This document shows positions 33,214 through 42,088 of a stretch of 64,000 bases of DNA, piece after piece. A model generated the notes under the pieces. That model did not search any database. It was not told the DNA's origin and was given only the letters and a program-made list of their open reading frames with translations. Source of the stretch: Hafnia alvei (GTDB taxonomy: Bacteria; Pseudomonadota; Gammaproteobacteria; Enterobacterales; Enterobacteriaceae); assembly GCF_964063325.1 (NCBI RefSeq), contig NZ_OZ061315.1, forward strand, positions 3,844,001-3,908,000, read 5' to 3'. Numbering within the stretch: the stretch's first letter is position 1; each line of letters starts with the position of its first letter. Position numbers and translations under genes: made by a program.

Positions 33214-35922
33214 TTAGCCTTGCAGGCGACCATGACACTGTTTGTATTTTTTACCAGAACCGCAAGGACATGGATCGTTACGCCCAACTTTGCGTTCGCC
33301 TGTCTGAGAAGCCAAATCCTGCGCAACCAGAGTGGCATCATCTACGTGGCTAAGCTGCTGCTGGCGGGCCAGACGTTCAGCTTCTTCACGGCGCTGTTGT
33401 TCCATTGCTTCAACTTCTTCTGGCATACGCACCTGAACTTTGCTCAGCACGCTGATCACTTCGTATTTCAGCGATTCCAGCATAGACGCGAACATCGCGA
33501 AGGATTCACGCTTATATTCTTGCTTAGGATCTTTCTGCGCATAACCACGCAGATGGATGCCCTGACGCAGGTAGTCCATGGCAGCCAGATGTTCTTTCCA
33601 CAGGGAGTCCAACGTTTGCAGCATCACGCCCTTCTCAAAGTTGCGCATCATTTCTACGCCAACAACTTCTTCTTTGCGCTGATAAACTTCAACGGCCTGC
33701 TGGAAAATGCGTTCACGCAGAGTTTCTTCATGCAATTCAGGCTCTTTATCCAGCCACTCTTTGATTGGCATTTCCAAATCAAAGTCATTCTTCAGACGCT
33801 CTTGCAGGCCTTCGATATCCCACATTTCTTCCAGTGACTGCGGTGGAATATAGGTATCAAGCACGGTTTTAAACACATCTTCACGGATGCTGGTAATGGT
33901 TTCGCTAACGTCGCTTACGTCCAGCAGTTCGTTACGCTGGGTGTAGATCGCACGGCGTTGGTCATTGGCCACATCATCATATTCCAGCAGTTGCTTACGA
34001 ATATCAAAGTTACGGCTTTCAACTTTGCGCTGCGCATTGGCGATTGCTTTGGTCACCCAAGGATGCTCAATGGCTTCGCCTGGTTTCATACCTAATTTAC
34101 GCATCATGCCGGTAACGCGATCAGAAGCGAAGATGCGCATCAGGGCATCTTCCATAGACAGGTAGAAGCGAGAAGAACCGGCATCACCCTGACGGCCCGC
34201 ACGGCCACGCAGCTGGTTATCGATACGGCGTGATTCATGACGCTCGGTACCAATGATGTGTAAACCGCCCGCTGCCAGAACTGCATCATGGCGAATTTTC
34301 CACGCGGCTTTGATTTCTTCAATCTGTTCGTCAGTAGGCTCAACCAGATCAGCGACTTCAGTCTGCCAGCTGCCGCCCAGCACAATGTCAGTACCACGAC
34401 CGGCCATGTTGGTTGCGATAGTTACCGCGCCAGGCTGACCGGCGTTGGCCACGATATCTGCTTCTTTCGCATGGAACTTGGCGTTCAATACGTTGTGTTT
34501 GATACCCGCTTTAGTCAGCTCCTGAGAAACCACTTCTGATTTTTCAATCGAGATAGTACCCACCAGCACTGGCTGTCCGCGTTTAGTACATTCACGGATA
34601 TCTTCAATAATCGCACCGATTTTTTCCATTTCAGTCATATAGACCAGATCAGGCATATCGTTACGGATCATTGGACGGTTGGTTGGAACAACGATGGTAT
34701 CCAGTTTGTAGATAGAGCTGAATTCGAATGCTTCAGTATCAGCAGTACCGGTCATACCGGCTAATTTTTCATACAGACGGAAGTAATTCTGGAAGGTAAT
34801 AGAAGCCAGCGTTTGGTTTTCGTTTTGGATCTCAACGCCTTCTTTCGCTTCAACCGCCTGATGCAGACCATCAGACCAGCGACGACCTTGCATGGTACGG
34901 CCGGTGTGCTCATCGACGATGATAACTTCGCCATCTTTAACGATGTAGTCAACGTCACGCGTAAACAGCACGTGTGCGCGCAATGCCGCGGTAACGTGAT
35001 GCATCAGCATAATGTTAGCCGGAGAGTACAGAGACTCACCTTCTTCCATGATGCCCGCTTCAACCAGCATCTCTTCAATCAGGATCAGACCACGTTCGGT
35101 CAGGTTAACCTGACGGCTTTTCTCATCAACGGAGAAGTGACCTTCACCTTGGAAGGTATCAGAGTCTTCTTTTTCCTGACGGATCAGCTGAGGAATAAGC
35201 TTGTTCACGCGGATGTACATCTCGGAGCTGTCTTCAGCAGGACCAGAGATAATCAGCGGCGTACGCGCTTCATCGATCAGAATGGAGTCAACCTCATCCA
35301 CCAGCGCATAGTGCAGTTTGCGCTGAACGCGTTCTTCAGGGCTAAACGCCATGTTGTCGCGCAGGTAGTCAAAGCCGTATTCGTTGTTAGTACCGTAGGT
35401 GATATCAGCGGCGTAAGCGGCGCGTTTCGCTGGTGCGGTCATACCAGGCAGGTTGATACCAACAGACAGGCCGAGGAACTCGAACAGTGGACGGTTGTTT
35501 TCGGCATCACGCTGTGCCAAGTAGTCGTTCACGGTAACAACGTGTACGCCTTTGCCGCTCAGCGCATTCAGATATGCCGGCAGGGTTGCGGTCAGGGTCT
35601 TACCTTCACCAGTACGCATTTCTGCGATACAGCGGTCATTCAGAACCATACCGCCTAACAGCTGAACGTCGAAGTGACGCATACCAAACACGCGCTTACT
35701 CGCTTCACGAACGGTCGCAAAAGCTTCTGGCAACAAGCTTTCTACCGTTGCGCCTTTTGCCAAACGCTCACGGAACTCATTGGTTTTTGCTTTCAGCTCG
35801 TCGTCGGAGAGTTTTTCCATCTCCGGTTCCATCTGATTAATCAGTGCTACAGCTTTGCGCATACGGCGCAGCGTACGATCGTTACGGCTACCAAAAACCT
35901 TGGTCAATAATTTAATTAACAT
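33214..35922 (-). CDS. secA: Preprotein translocase ATPase SecA
   Basis: Motor of the Sec pathway: cycles of ATP hydrolysis push preproteins through SecYEG. 902 residues, one more than E. coli. Walker A MRTGEGKT at 102-109, DEAD-type box VDEVDSILIDEART, and the C-terminal zinc/SecB-binding motif with Cys885, Cys887, Cys896 and His897 (CPCGSGKKYKQCHG). Start MLIKLLTKVFGSRNDR. Its translation is controlled by SecM upstream, 76 bases away; the intergenic region should hold the stem-loop that hides the secA ribosome-binding site. Confidence 0.98.
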   Translation of the reverse strand: MLIKLLTKVFGSRNDRTLRRMRKAVALINQMEPEMEKLSDDELKAKTNEFRERLAKGATVESLLPEAFATVREASKRVFGMRHFDVQLLGGMVLNDRCIAEMRTGEGKTLTATLPAYLNALSGKGVHVVTVNDYLAQRDAENNRPLFEFLGLSVGINLPGMTAPAKRAAYAADITYGTNNEYGFDYLRDNMAFSPEERVQRKLHYALVDEVDSILIDEARTPLIISGPAEDSSEMYIRVNKLIPQLIRQEKEDSDTFQGEGHFSVDEKSRQVNLTERGLILIEEMLVEAGIMEEGESLYSPANIMLMHHVTAALRAHVLFTRDVDYIVKDGEVIIVDEHTGRTMQGRRWSDGLHQAVEAKEGVEIQNENQTLASITFQNYFRLYEKLAGMTGTADTEAFEFSSIYKLDTIVVPTNRPMIRNDMPDLVYMTEMEKIGAIIEDIRECTKRGQPVLVGTISIEKSEVVSQELTKAGIKHNVLNAKFHAKEADIVANAGQPGAVTIATNMAGRGTDIVLGGSWQTEVADLVEPTDEQIEEIKAAWKIRHDAVLAAGGLHIIGTERHESRRIDNQLRGRAGRQGDAGSSRFYLSMEDALMRIFASDRVTGMMRKLGMKPGEAIEHPWVTKAIANAQRKVESRNFDIRKQLLEYDDVANDQRRAIYTQRNELLDVSDVSETITSIREDVFKTVLDTYIPPQSLEEMWDIEGLQERLKNDFDLEMPIKEWLDKEPELHEETLRERIFQQAVEVYQRKEEVVGVEMMRNFEKGVMLQTLDSLWKEHLAAMDYLRQGIHLRGYAQKDPKQEYKRESFAMFASMLESLKYEVISVLSKVQVRMPEEVEAMEQQRREEAERLARQQQLSHVDDATLVAQDLASQTGERKVGRNDPCPCGSGKKYKQCHGRLQG

Positions 35923-35998
35923 AATTCTTAATATCTCTTAGGGAGCGATGCTTGACGATCGCCCAAATTTTATAGTGATGAGATGGTATAAAAAACAA

Positions 35999-36526
35999 TT
36001 AGATATGGCGTAGCTGGGGTCCGGCACGAATGCCCTGAACCTGAGCAACCCAGAGTGCTGGCTTATGCGCGATAGGCGCAGTATCCGACTCAGGCATCAA
36101 TAAAACGGGGGTAGAAGGCGTGATAGCCGGCTGTAGCGTTAACAGCGAGCTTAAAGAACTGAGTAACACCAGCTGCTGAGCATGCAGCTCACCAGCCTTG
36201 ATATCATTGACGGGCTCACTCGTCGCTGCCTGCGGGGTCATGCGATAGCTTAGATGCCGAATCGCCGTGCGCAGCGCATGCTGATGCCAATAATCCACGG
36301 ATTGGAAACTACCGCGGCGTTTGCTGGCCTGAAGCCAGGCGAATTCATTCGTGTTATGGGCGTTGATTAAACGCTGCAAGCTGGTAGAAGGATCGGCAAC
36401 TTTAGTCTGTTCGGTATTCGCTAATGCAGTAGGCACACCAAGCGTAGCCGCGACCATCCCCCATAGGAGATGCGGCCAAAAATAGCGTCTGCCAAATTGT
36501 CGCCAACGATTGAGAATACCAATCAC
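35999..36526 (-). CDS. secM: Secretion monitor SecM with variant arrest peptide
   Basis: Leader of the secM-secA operon: its nascent chain stalls the ribosome when export is slow, exposing the secA start. 175 residues from GTG 36526 (GTG ATT GGT ATT CTC), aligned to the E. coli MSGILTRWRQFGKRYF start; the frame stays open further upstream without support. Signal sequence around residues 15-38 ends at TALAN. The arrest region is KPALWVAQVQGIRAGP: Trp, Arg, Gly and Pro needed for arrest are kept, but the E. coli Phe (F150) position is His and Ile156 is Val. Length is near the 170 of E. coli; the middle is divergent. Confidence 0.92.
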   Translation of the reverse strand: MIGILNRWRQFGRRYFWPHLLWGMVAATLGVPTALANTEQTKVADPSTSLQRLINAHNTNEFAWLQASKRRGSFQSVDYWHQHALRTAIRHLSYRMTPQAATSEPVNDIKAGELHAQQLVLLSSLSSLLTLQPAITPSTPVLLMPESDTAPIAHKPALWVAQVQGIRAGPQLRHI

Positions 36527-36721
36527 ATCAGATTTCCGTATTTCCACTACACATAGGCCGCAGATTTTACCATTATTATTATCAATCCACATCAGGATTC
36601 ATCAATACCACTCGATAGAAACAATAATAATGATGCGTTTACATCATAGTAGTTTGATTATGAAGAATTAAAGCAGGGAATAAAGCGCTAATAGAAGATT
36701 TAAGCAGGAATAAAAATTAGA

Positions 36722-36767
36722 ACGACTGGCTTCATTAGCCGGAGAGAGTACTAACTCCGCCAGTCGT
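36722..36767 (-). terminator. Possible terminator of lpxC
   Basis: Nine-base perfect arms ACGACTGGC (36722-36730) and GCCAGTCGT (36759-36767) with a 28-base loop that holds a further GGAG/CTCC pair. On the minus strand a T-rich stretch (TTCTAATTTTTA) follows. It ends 19 bases from the lpxC stop. Confidence 0.4.
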
Positions 36768-36785
36768 GATCAGAAACAGTAGGCG

Positions 36786-37703
36786 TTAAGCCAAAACTGT
36801 TGTTGGTGCGCGGAATGCGATTGGCATTTCGGCATCATCTTCAAACGTTACGTATTCCCAAGCTTCCTGCTTAGCCAATACTGCTTGTAACAGTTTGTTG
36901 TTCAATGCATGACCTGATTTGAATGCGGTGAACGCACCAATGATGTTATGTCCACACATGAACAAGTCACCAATCGCATCCAGCATTTTGTGACGAACGA
37001 ATTCGTCTTCAAAACGCAGGCCATCTTCGTTAAGAACGCGGTAATCGTCCACTACGATGGCACAATCGAAACTACCGCCCAGGCACAAACCACGGGACTG
37101 TAAATATTCGATATCACGCATAAAACCAAAAGTACGCGCACGGCTAATTTGGCGCACAAACGATTCGGCGGAGAAATCCATCCGGTAACGCTGTGAGCTG
37201 GAATCAATCGCTGGATGATTGAAATCGATAGTAAAGTCTAAGCTGAAACCGTTATACGGAGACAGTTCAGCCCACTTATCGCCATCTTCAACACGCACAG
37301 TCTGCTTCAGGCGAAGGAATTTCTTCGCACAGTTCAGCTCTTCGATACCCGCTTCTAACAGCAGATAAACGAAAGGACTGGCGCTGCCATCCATGATAGG
37401 AATCTCTGCCGCATCAACTTCAATAATTAAGTTGTCGATACCTAAACCTGCCAGAGCAGCGTTTAAGTGTTCTACGGTAGAAATACGTACGTCATGCTCA
37501 TTAACCAGGCAAGTACAGAGCATGGTATCACGCACGGATTTTGCATCAGCCGGAAAATCAACCGGTGGATTCAAGTCAGTGCGACGATAGATGACCCCGG
37601 TGTTAGCCGCGGCTGGGCGCATAGTCAGCGTGACCTTCTTGCCGGTATGAAGACCGACACCAGTCGCCTGAATAATACGTTTTAATGTCCGTTGTTTGAT
37701 CAT
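36786..37703 (-). CDS. lpxC: UDP-3-O-acyl-N-acetylglucosamine deacetylase LpxC
   Basis: Committed step of lipid A synthesis; zinc-dependent deacetylase in the cytosol. 305 residues, the E. coli length. Zinc ligand His79 lies in STVEHLNAAL; the second pair is in FVRHKMLDAIGD (about 238-242), and the basic patch GHALNNKLL near the C-terminus is conserved. It is the distal gene of the dcw cluster, 113 bases after ftsZ, and is in E. coli controlled by FtsH proteolysis through its C-terminal residues; here the tail ends ...FRAPTTVLA, close to the E. coli degron. Confidence 0.98.
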   Translation of the reverse strand: MIKQRTLKRIIQATGVGLHTGKKVTLTMRPAAANTGVIYRRTDLNPPVDFPADAKSVRDTMLCTCLVNEHDVRISTVEHLNAALAGLGIDNLIIEVDAAEIPIMDGSASPFVYLLLEAGIEELNCAKKFLRLKQTVRVEDGDKWAELSPYNGFSLDFTIDFNHPAIDSSSQRYRMDFSAESFVRQISRARTFGFMRDIEYLQSRGLCLGGSFDCAIVVDDYRVLNEDGLRFEDEFVRHKMLDAIGDLFMCGHNIIGAFTAFKSGHALNNKLLQAVLAKQEAWEYVTFEDDAEMPIAFRAPTTVLA

Positions 37704-37816
37704 CGTTTTATCTCGCAGTGTTTATCCATCCAACCACCTTTAGCAAAGTTAACTTTATACTAAGGGCGGCGGGACAGTTTAGCACAAAGAGCGGAGATGC
37801 CAAATATCTGAGTAAA

Positions 37817-38977
37817 TTAGTCAGCTTGCTTACGCAAGAAGGCTGGAATATCAAGATAATCTGGTTCTTTATTGCTCCCCTGAGCGGTTTGGTCGTTAAC
37901 GACTTTGGCCGCTGCAGGTTTGTTTTCTTGTGGTAACGGAGACAAGCCGTGCTGCTGATAACGCTGGTCAATAACCGGCTGTGGAGCCTGTTTGCTTGTT
38001 ACCAGTGTAATCTCAGGACGCTTATCCATGCCGATGCCGGTCGCAACGACGGTCACACGCAGTTCATCGTTCATCTCTGGATCCAGAGAAGTACCGATAA
38101 CTACGGTTGCATTGTCAGAAGCGAATGCACGAATAGTGTTACCAACGGTTTCGAACTCATCTAAACGCAGGTCGAAGCCCGCAGTGATGTTAACCAGCAC
38201 GCCGCGCGCACCAGACAGATCGATATCTTCCAACAGTGGAGAAGAGATAGCCATTTCAGCCGCTTCTTCCGCACGGTCTTCACCGCAGGCAATACCTGAA
38301 CCCATCATGGCATAACCCATTTCAGACATGACGGTACGCACGTCCGCGAAGTCGACGTTCATCAGACCTGGGCGTGTAATCAGTTCCGCAATACCCTGCA
38401 CCGCACCTTTCAGTACGTCGTTAGCCGCGCCGAATGCGTCTAACAGGGAAATACCACGACCCAGAACTTTTAACAGCTTATCGTTCGGAATAGTGATCAG
38501 GGAGTCCACGTGTTTGGACAGTTCAGCAATACCCTGTTCTGCAAACGCCATGCGCTTTTTGCCTTCAAAGTTGAAAGGCTTAGTCACCACGGCAACAGTC
38601 AGAATACCTAAATCTTTGGCTACTTCAGCCACAACGGGCGCAGCACCAGTGCCTGTACCACCGCCCATACCGGCTGCGATGAAGACCATGTCAGCACCTT
38701 CCAATGCAGCGCGCAGACCTTCACGGTCTTCCTCTGCAGAGTTACGACCGACTTCAGGGTTTGCACCCGCACCCAAACCTTTAGTGATACCACTACCGAT
38801 CTGAATGGTTTGGCCGACAGCTGTTTTACGCAACGCCTGAGCATCCGTGTTAACGGCGAAGAACTCTACGCCCTCGATACGCTCGCGCACCATGTGCTCT
38901 ACGGCATTGCCACCGCCGCCGCCGACGCCGATGACTTTAATCACCGCGTCATTGGTTAATTCCATTGGTTCAAACAT
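37817..38977 (-). CDS. ftsZ: Cell division GTPase FtsZ
   Basis: Tubulin homologue that forms the Z-ring. 386 residues. Tubulin signature GGGTGTG at 105-111, N-terminal IKVIGVGGGGGNAVEHM nucleotide-binding stretch, T7 loop DFADVRTVMSEMG, and the C-terminal DYLDIPAFLRKQAD that binds FtsA, ZipA and ZapD. It follows ftsA after 69 bases; several internal promoters in ftsQA are known in E. coli but I cannot place them here. Confidence 0.98.
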   Translation of the reverse strand: MFEPMELTNDAVIKVIGVGGGGGNAVEHMVRERIEGVEFFAVNTDAQALRKTAVGQTIQIGSGITKGLGAGANPEVGRNSAEEDREGLRAALEGADMVFIAAGMGGGTGTGAAPVVAEVAKDLGILTVAVVTKPFNFEGKKRMAFAEQGIAELSKHVDSLITIPNDKLLKVLGRGISLLDAFGAANDVLKGAVQGIAELITRPGLMNVDFADVRTVMSEMGYAMMGSGIACGEDRAEEAAEMAISSPLLEDIDLSGARGVLVNITAGFDLRLDEFETVGNTIRAFASDNATVVIGTSLDPEMNDELRVTVVATGIGMDKRPEITLVTSKQAPQPVIDQRYQQHGLSPLPQENKPAAAKVVNDQTAQGSNKEPDYLDIPAFLRKQAD

Positions 38978-39046
38978 AGTTTCTCTCCGTTTTGTGCCTG
39001 TCGCTTCGAGATCATAACGCGTAAGGATGATCTCTTTTTTTAAACA

Positions 39047-40303
39047 TTAAAACTCTTTTCTCAGCCAGCCATTGATTTTCTTGAACCAATTGCCCACTGA
39101 AGCTCTTTTTTCTACTTCAGCCTCACCGCTAAGGTGCGACTCTTTTCCGTAATGCAGCAACCCAACCGCCGTTGAGTAGTAAGGTTCCTGCGCATAATCT
39201 GTCAGGCCAGTGATATTCAGAGGCTGTCCAATACGTACTTGCGTATGGAAAACCTGTTGTGCACACGCTGCCAATCCGTCGATCTGCGCGGCACCACCGG
39301 TTAACACGATCCCTGCTGCCAGATGATGTTTGACACCCTGCTGGCGAAGCTGTTCCTGCAACTGCAGAATTTCATCATTCACCAGATTTAACAGTTCTGT
39401 ATAACGTGGTTCGATAACCTCAGCGAGCGTCTGACGCTGCAAGCTGCGCGGTGGACGTCCACCAACACTTGGTACCTCGACGCTTTCGTCTTTGCTGACC
39501 AACGTCCCCATCGCGCATCCGTAACGCACTTTAATCGCTTCGGCGTCAGTAGGAGGCGTTCCAAATGCATAGGCAATATCGCTCGTTACCACGTTACCTG
39601 CATATGGGATAACCTTGGTATGACGCAGTGCTCCACCGGTATAGACTGCCATATCCATGGTGCCACCGCCGATATCTACCACACAAACGCCCAGTTCGCG
39701 CTCATCCTCGGTCAATACAGCATAACTCGCTGCAAGTCCCGCAAAAATCAGTTGATCGACCTTAAGCCCACAGCGCTCAACTGCTTTGACAATATTCTTT
39801 GCCATATCATTATGGCAGGTAATCAGATGAACTTTAGCCTGCATACGCACGCCAGAAAGGCCAACCGGATTTTTGATGCCTTCTTGATAGTCGATGGCAT
39901 ATTCCTGCGGGATAACATGCAGAACGCGGTGCTCATCACGCACGCGAACAGACTTCGCGGTATGAACCACATTCTCTACATCTTCCAGCGTCACTTCTTC
40001 TTCGGAAATAGGAACCATCCCTATTTCGTTCTGACAACTGATATGTTTGCCAGAAAGAGCCAAATAGACTGAAGAAATTTGGCAATCTGCCATCAGTTCG
40101 GCTTGATCAATCGCGCGTTGGACGCATTTAACGACGGATTCCAGATCGTTAACACCGCCCTTATCCATGCCACGGGATGGGCAACTGCCCACACCGATGA
40201 TATTGACCATGCCATCGGGCAGAACTTCCCCTACCAGAGCGGCTACTTTCGCCGTTCCGATCTCCAGTCCAACTACCAGTTTTCTGTCCGTCGACTTGAT
40301 CAT
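39047..40303 (-). CDS. ftsA: Cell division protein FtsA
   Basis: Actin-like membrane tether of FtsZ. 418 residues. Start MIKSTDRKLVVGLEIGTAKVAALVGEV holds the first phosphate loop; CVVDIGGGTMDMAVY is the second. The C-terminal amphipathic membrane-targeting helix is KINGWLRKEF. It overlaps ftsQ by four bases (ATGA). Confidence 0.98.
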   Translation of the reverse strand: MIKSTDRKLVVGLEIGTAKVAALVGEVLPDGMVNIIGVGSCPSRGMDKGGVNDLESVVKCVQRAIDQAELMADCQISSVYLALSGKHISCQNEIGMVPISEEEVTLEDVENVVHTAKSVRVRDEHRVLHVIPQEYAIDYQEGIKNPVGLSGVRMQAKVHLITCHNDMAKNIVKAVERCGLKVDQLIFAGLAASYAVLTEDERELGVCVVDIGGGTMDMAVYTGGALRHTKVIPYAGNVVTSDIAYAFGTPPTDAEAIKVRYGCAMGTLVSKDESVEVPSVGGRPPRSLQRQTLAEVIEPRYTELLNLVNDEILQLQEQLRQQGVKHHLAAGIVLTGGAAQIDGLAACAQQVFHTQVRIGQPLNITGLTDYAQEPYYSTAVGLLHYGKESHLSGEAEVEKRASVGNWFKKINGWLRKEF

Positions 40304-41166
40304 TGTTGTTTAACCTGTGCCTGATTCTGTTGCTGATTAGCGTTTTGCTGTGTCTGCTGGTCAAGCGGCGCTGGAGCCCATCCCACGGCGGCGCCGGTGT
40401 CATAACGCAGATCAACGTAGCTAATACGTTGATTGGTTGCCTGCGCCTGCTGCTGTAACGCGGGATAAAGTTCCTCAAACCGCGCCAGTCGTCCAGAAGG
40501 ATCATCACGCCCCAGCTCAAGACGAATGTCGTTATCCAGACCTAGCTGCCATGAGTGGCGTGCACTCATTGACACCATTTTCAGCTTAAAATTATTCTTC
40601 GCCAGTTCCTGACTCATTGAGTGATAGCCTTCCAGCACATCATTTTCGCTGCCCTCTGGGCCATACAGCAACGGCATTTTCTGCTGCACTGTACGCTCTG
40701 CTGGCACGCTGAACGATTTGCCTTCGGCATCGACCAAACGTAAGTCATTCCAACGCGCGACCGGAACATACTCCACTAAATGGATCTTGAGTTCATTAGG
40801 CCACTGCTTACGCACGCTGGCCTGCTTAATCCACGGTAAACGCTCAATCTGTTGCTGGATAACATCGACGTTTTGCGTCATGAACGTGCCCGGAGCACCC
40901 AACGACAAAATCGCCTGCCGAATATCGTCATTCTTCGTGAAATGACGCTCACCGGTTACTACCAGCTTGGAAAGCGGCATGCGGCTGGCGTCTTTCATCC
41001 AGCTCACCACCATCCAGCCACTAACCACTATTGAACCCAGTATGATTAGTAAAAAAATCATACCAAACAAACGAATACCATTACTGCGACGCAGACCTGC
41101 ACCACTACGGCGTTGGCCAGAACCGGTCGGCTCACGGTCGCGAGTGTTCAGGGCTGCCTGCGACAT
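40300..41166 (-). CDS. ftsQ: Cell division protein FtsQ
   Basis: Bitopic divisome protein that recruits FtsB and FtsL. 288 residues from ATG 41166 (MSQAALNTRD), the family start; the frame is open ten codons upstream into ddlB. Cytosolic basic N-terminus, TM about 32-54, then a POTRA domain (PLSKLVVTGERHFTKNDDIRQAIL) and the beta domain, ending with a glutamine-rich tail (QQTQQNANQQQNQAQVKQQ) as in E. coli. It is two bases after the ddlB stop and overlaps ftsA by four. Confidence 0.97.
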   Translation of the reverse strand: MSQAALNTRDREPTGSGQRRSGAGLRRSNGIRLFGMIFLLIILGSIVVSGWMVVSWMKDASRMPLSKLVVTGERHFTKNDDIRQAILSLGAPGTFMTQNVDVIQQQIERLPWIKQASVRKQWPNELKIHLVEYVPVARWNDLRLVDAEGKSFSVPAERTVQQKMPLLYGPEGSENDVLEGYHSMSQELAKNNFKLKMVSMSARHSWQLGLDNDIRLELGRDDPSGRLARFEELYPALQQQAQATNQRISYVDLRYDTGAAVGWAPAPLDQQTQQNANQQQNQAQVKQQ

Positions 41167-41167
41167 A

Positions 41168-42088
41168 TCAGTTAGCCAGCTCCAAGATGCGGGCAACTAG
41201 CTGAGAGAAGCTCAACCCATACTGGCGCGCCGCCATTGGTACCAGACTATGGCTGGTCATTCCCGGTGCCGTATTCACTTCCAGCAAATAGAACTCTCCG
41301 TCAGCGTCCATCATAACGTCTACGCGTCCCCAGCCGCTGCAATCCAGCGATTTATAGGCCTTTCGCGCCAGCTCAGCCAGTTCACGTTCGCGCTCTTCGC
41401 TCAAACCGCTTGGGCAGAAGTATTCAGTCTTATCCGACAAGTACTTAGCTTCATAATCATAGAAGACTCCCGGCGCTTGTATACGAATTGACGGTAAAAT
41501 CTCTTCACCCAAGAAAGCCACGGTGTATTCAGGGCCGCTTAACCACTTCTCAACTAGCACGTCGTCGTCATGGCGGAAAGCTTCGACCAGCGCGTCATCA
41601 AACTCGCTGACATCGCTTACTTTACTCATACCGACGCTTGAACCTTCGCGGCTCGGCTTAACAATCAGCGGTAAACCGAGCGCATTCAGCTCAACCAACA
41701 TTTCTTGGGTTAAGCCTTCATCAAACTGGTCACGGCTGATGGCGACAAAAGGAGATACCGGTAAGCCAGACGCCTGCCAAACCAGCTTGGTACGTAGTTT
41801 GTCCATGGTCAGCGCCGAAGCCATTACGCCGCTGCCGGTATAAGGCAGTTGCAGGAATTCCAGAACCCCTTGCAGCGTTCCATCTTCACCACCACGGCCA
41901 TGCAGAGCGATAAAGACCTTATCAAAGCCCGCGTCTTTTAATTGTGTCGCAGGGAAGTCTTTTATATCCACCGGATGCGCGTCAATACCCGCCTCTTTCA
42001 GACCATTAAGAACTGCTTGGCCTGACTGTAAAGAGACTTCACGCTCTGCGGAGGTACCACCCAGTAATACAGCAACTTTCTCAGCCAT
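41168..42088 (-). CDS. ddlB: D-alanine-D-alanine ligase B
   Basis: ATP-grasp ligase making D-Ala-D-Ala for the peptidoglycan stem. 306 residues from ATG 42088 (MAEKVAVLLGGTSAEREVSL), overlapping murC by eight bases; the upstream open frame is inside murC. Motifs are KPSREGSSVGMSKV (ATP loop), EKWLSGPEYTVA and VDVMMDADGEFYLLEVNTAPGMT. Vancomycin-sensitive type: Tyr in the YEAKY loop specifies D-Ala at the second position. Confidence 0.98.
   Translation of the reverse strand: MAEKVAVLLGGTSAEREVSLQSGQAVLNGLKEAGIDAHPVDIKDFPATQLKDAGFDKVFIALHGRGGEDGTLQGVLEFLQLPYTGSGVMASALTMDKLRTKLVWQASGLPVSPFVAISRDQFDEGLTQEMLVELNALGLPLIVKPSREGSSVGMSKVSDVSEFDDALVEAFRHDDDVLVEKWLSGPEYTVAFLGEEILPSIRIQAPGVFYDYEAKYLSDKTEYFCPSGLSEERERELAELARKAYKSLDCSGWGRVDVMMDADGEFYLLEVNTAPGMTSHSLVPMAARQYGLSFSQLVARILELAN

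Noticed and set aside
34813..35658. Open frame of 281 codons on the plus strand
   Set aside because: Antisense to secA with no ribosome-binding site or recognisable domain.
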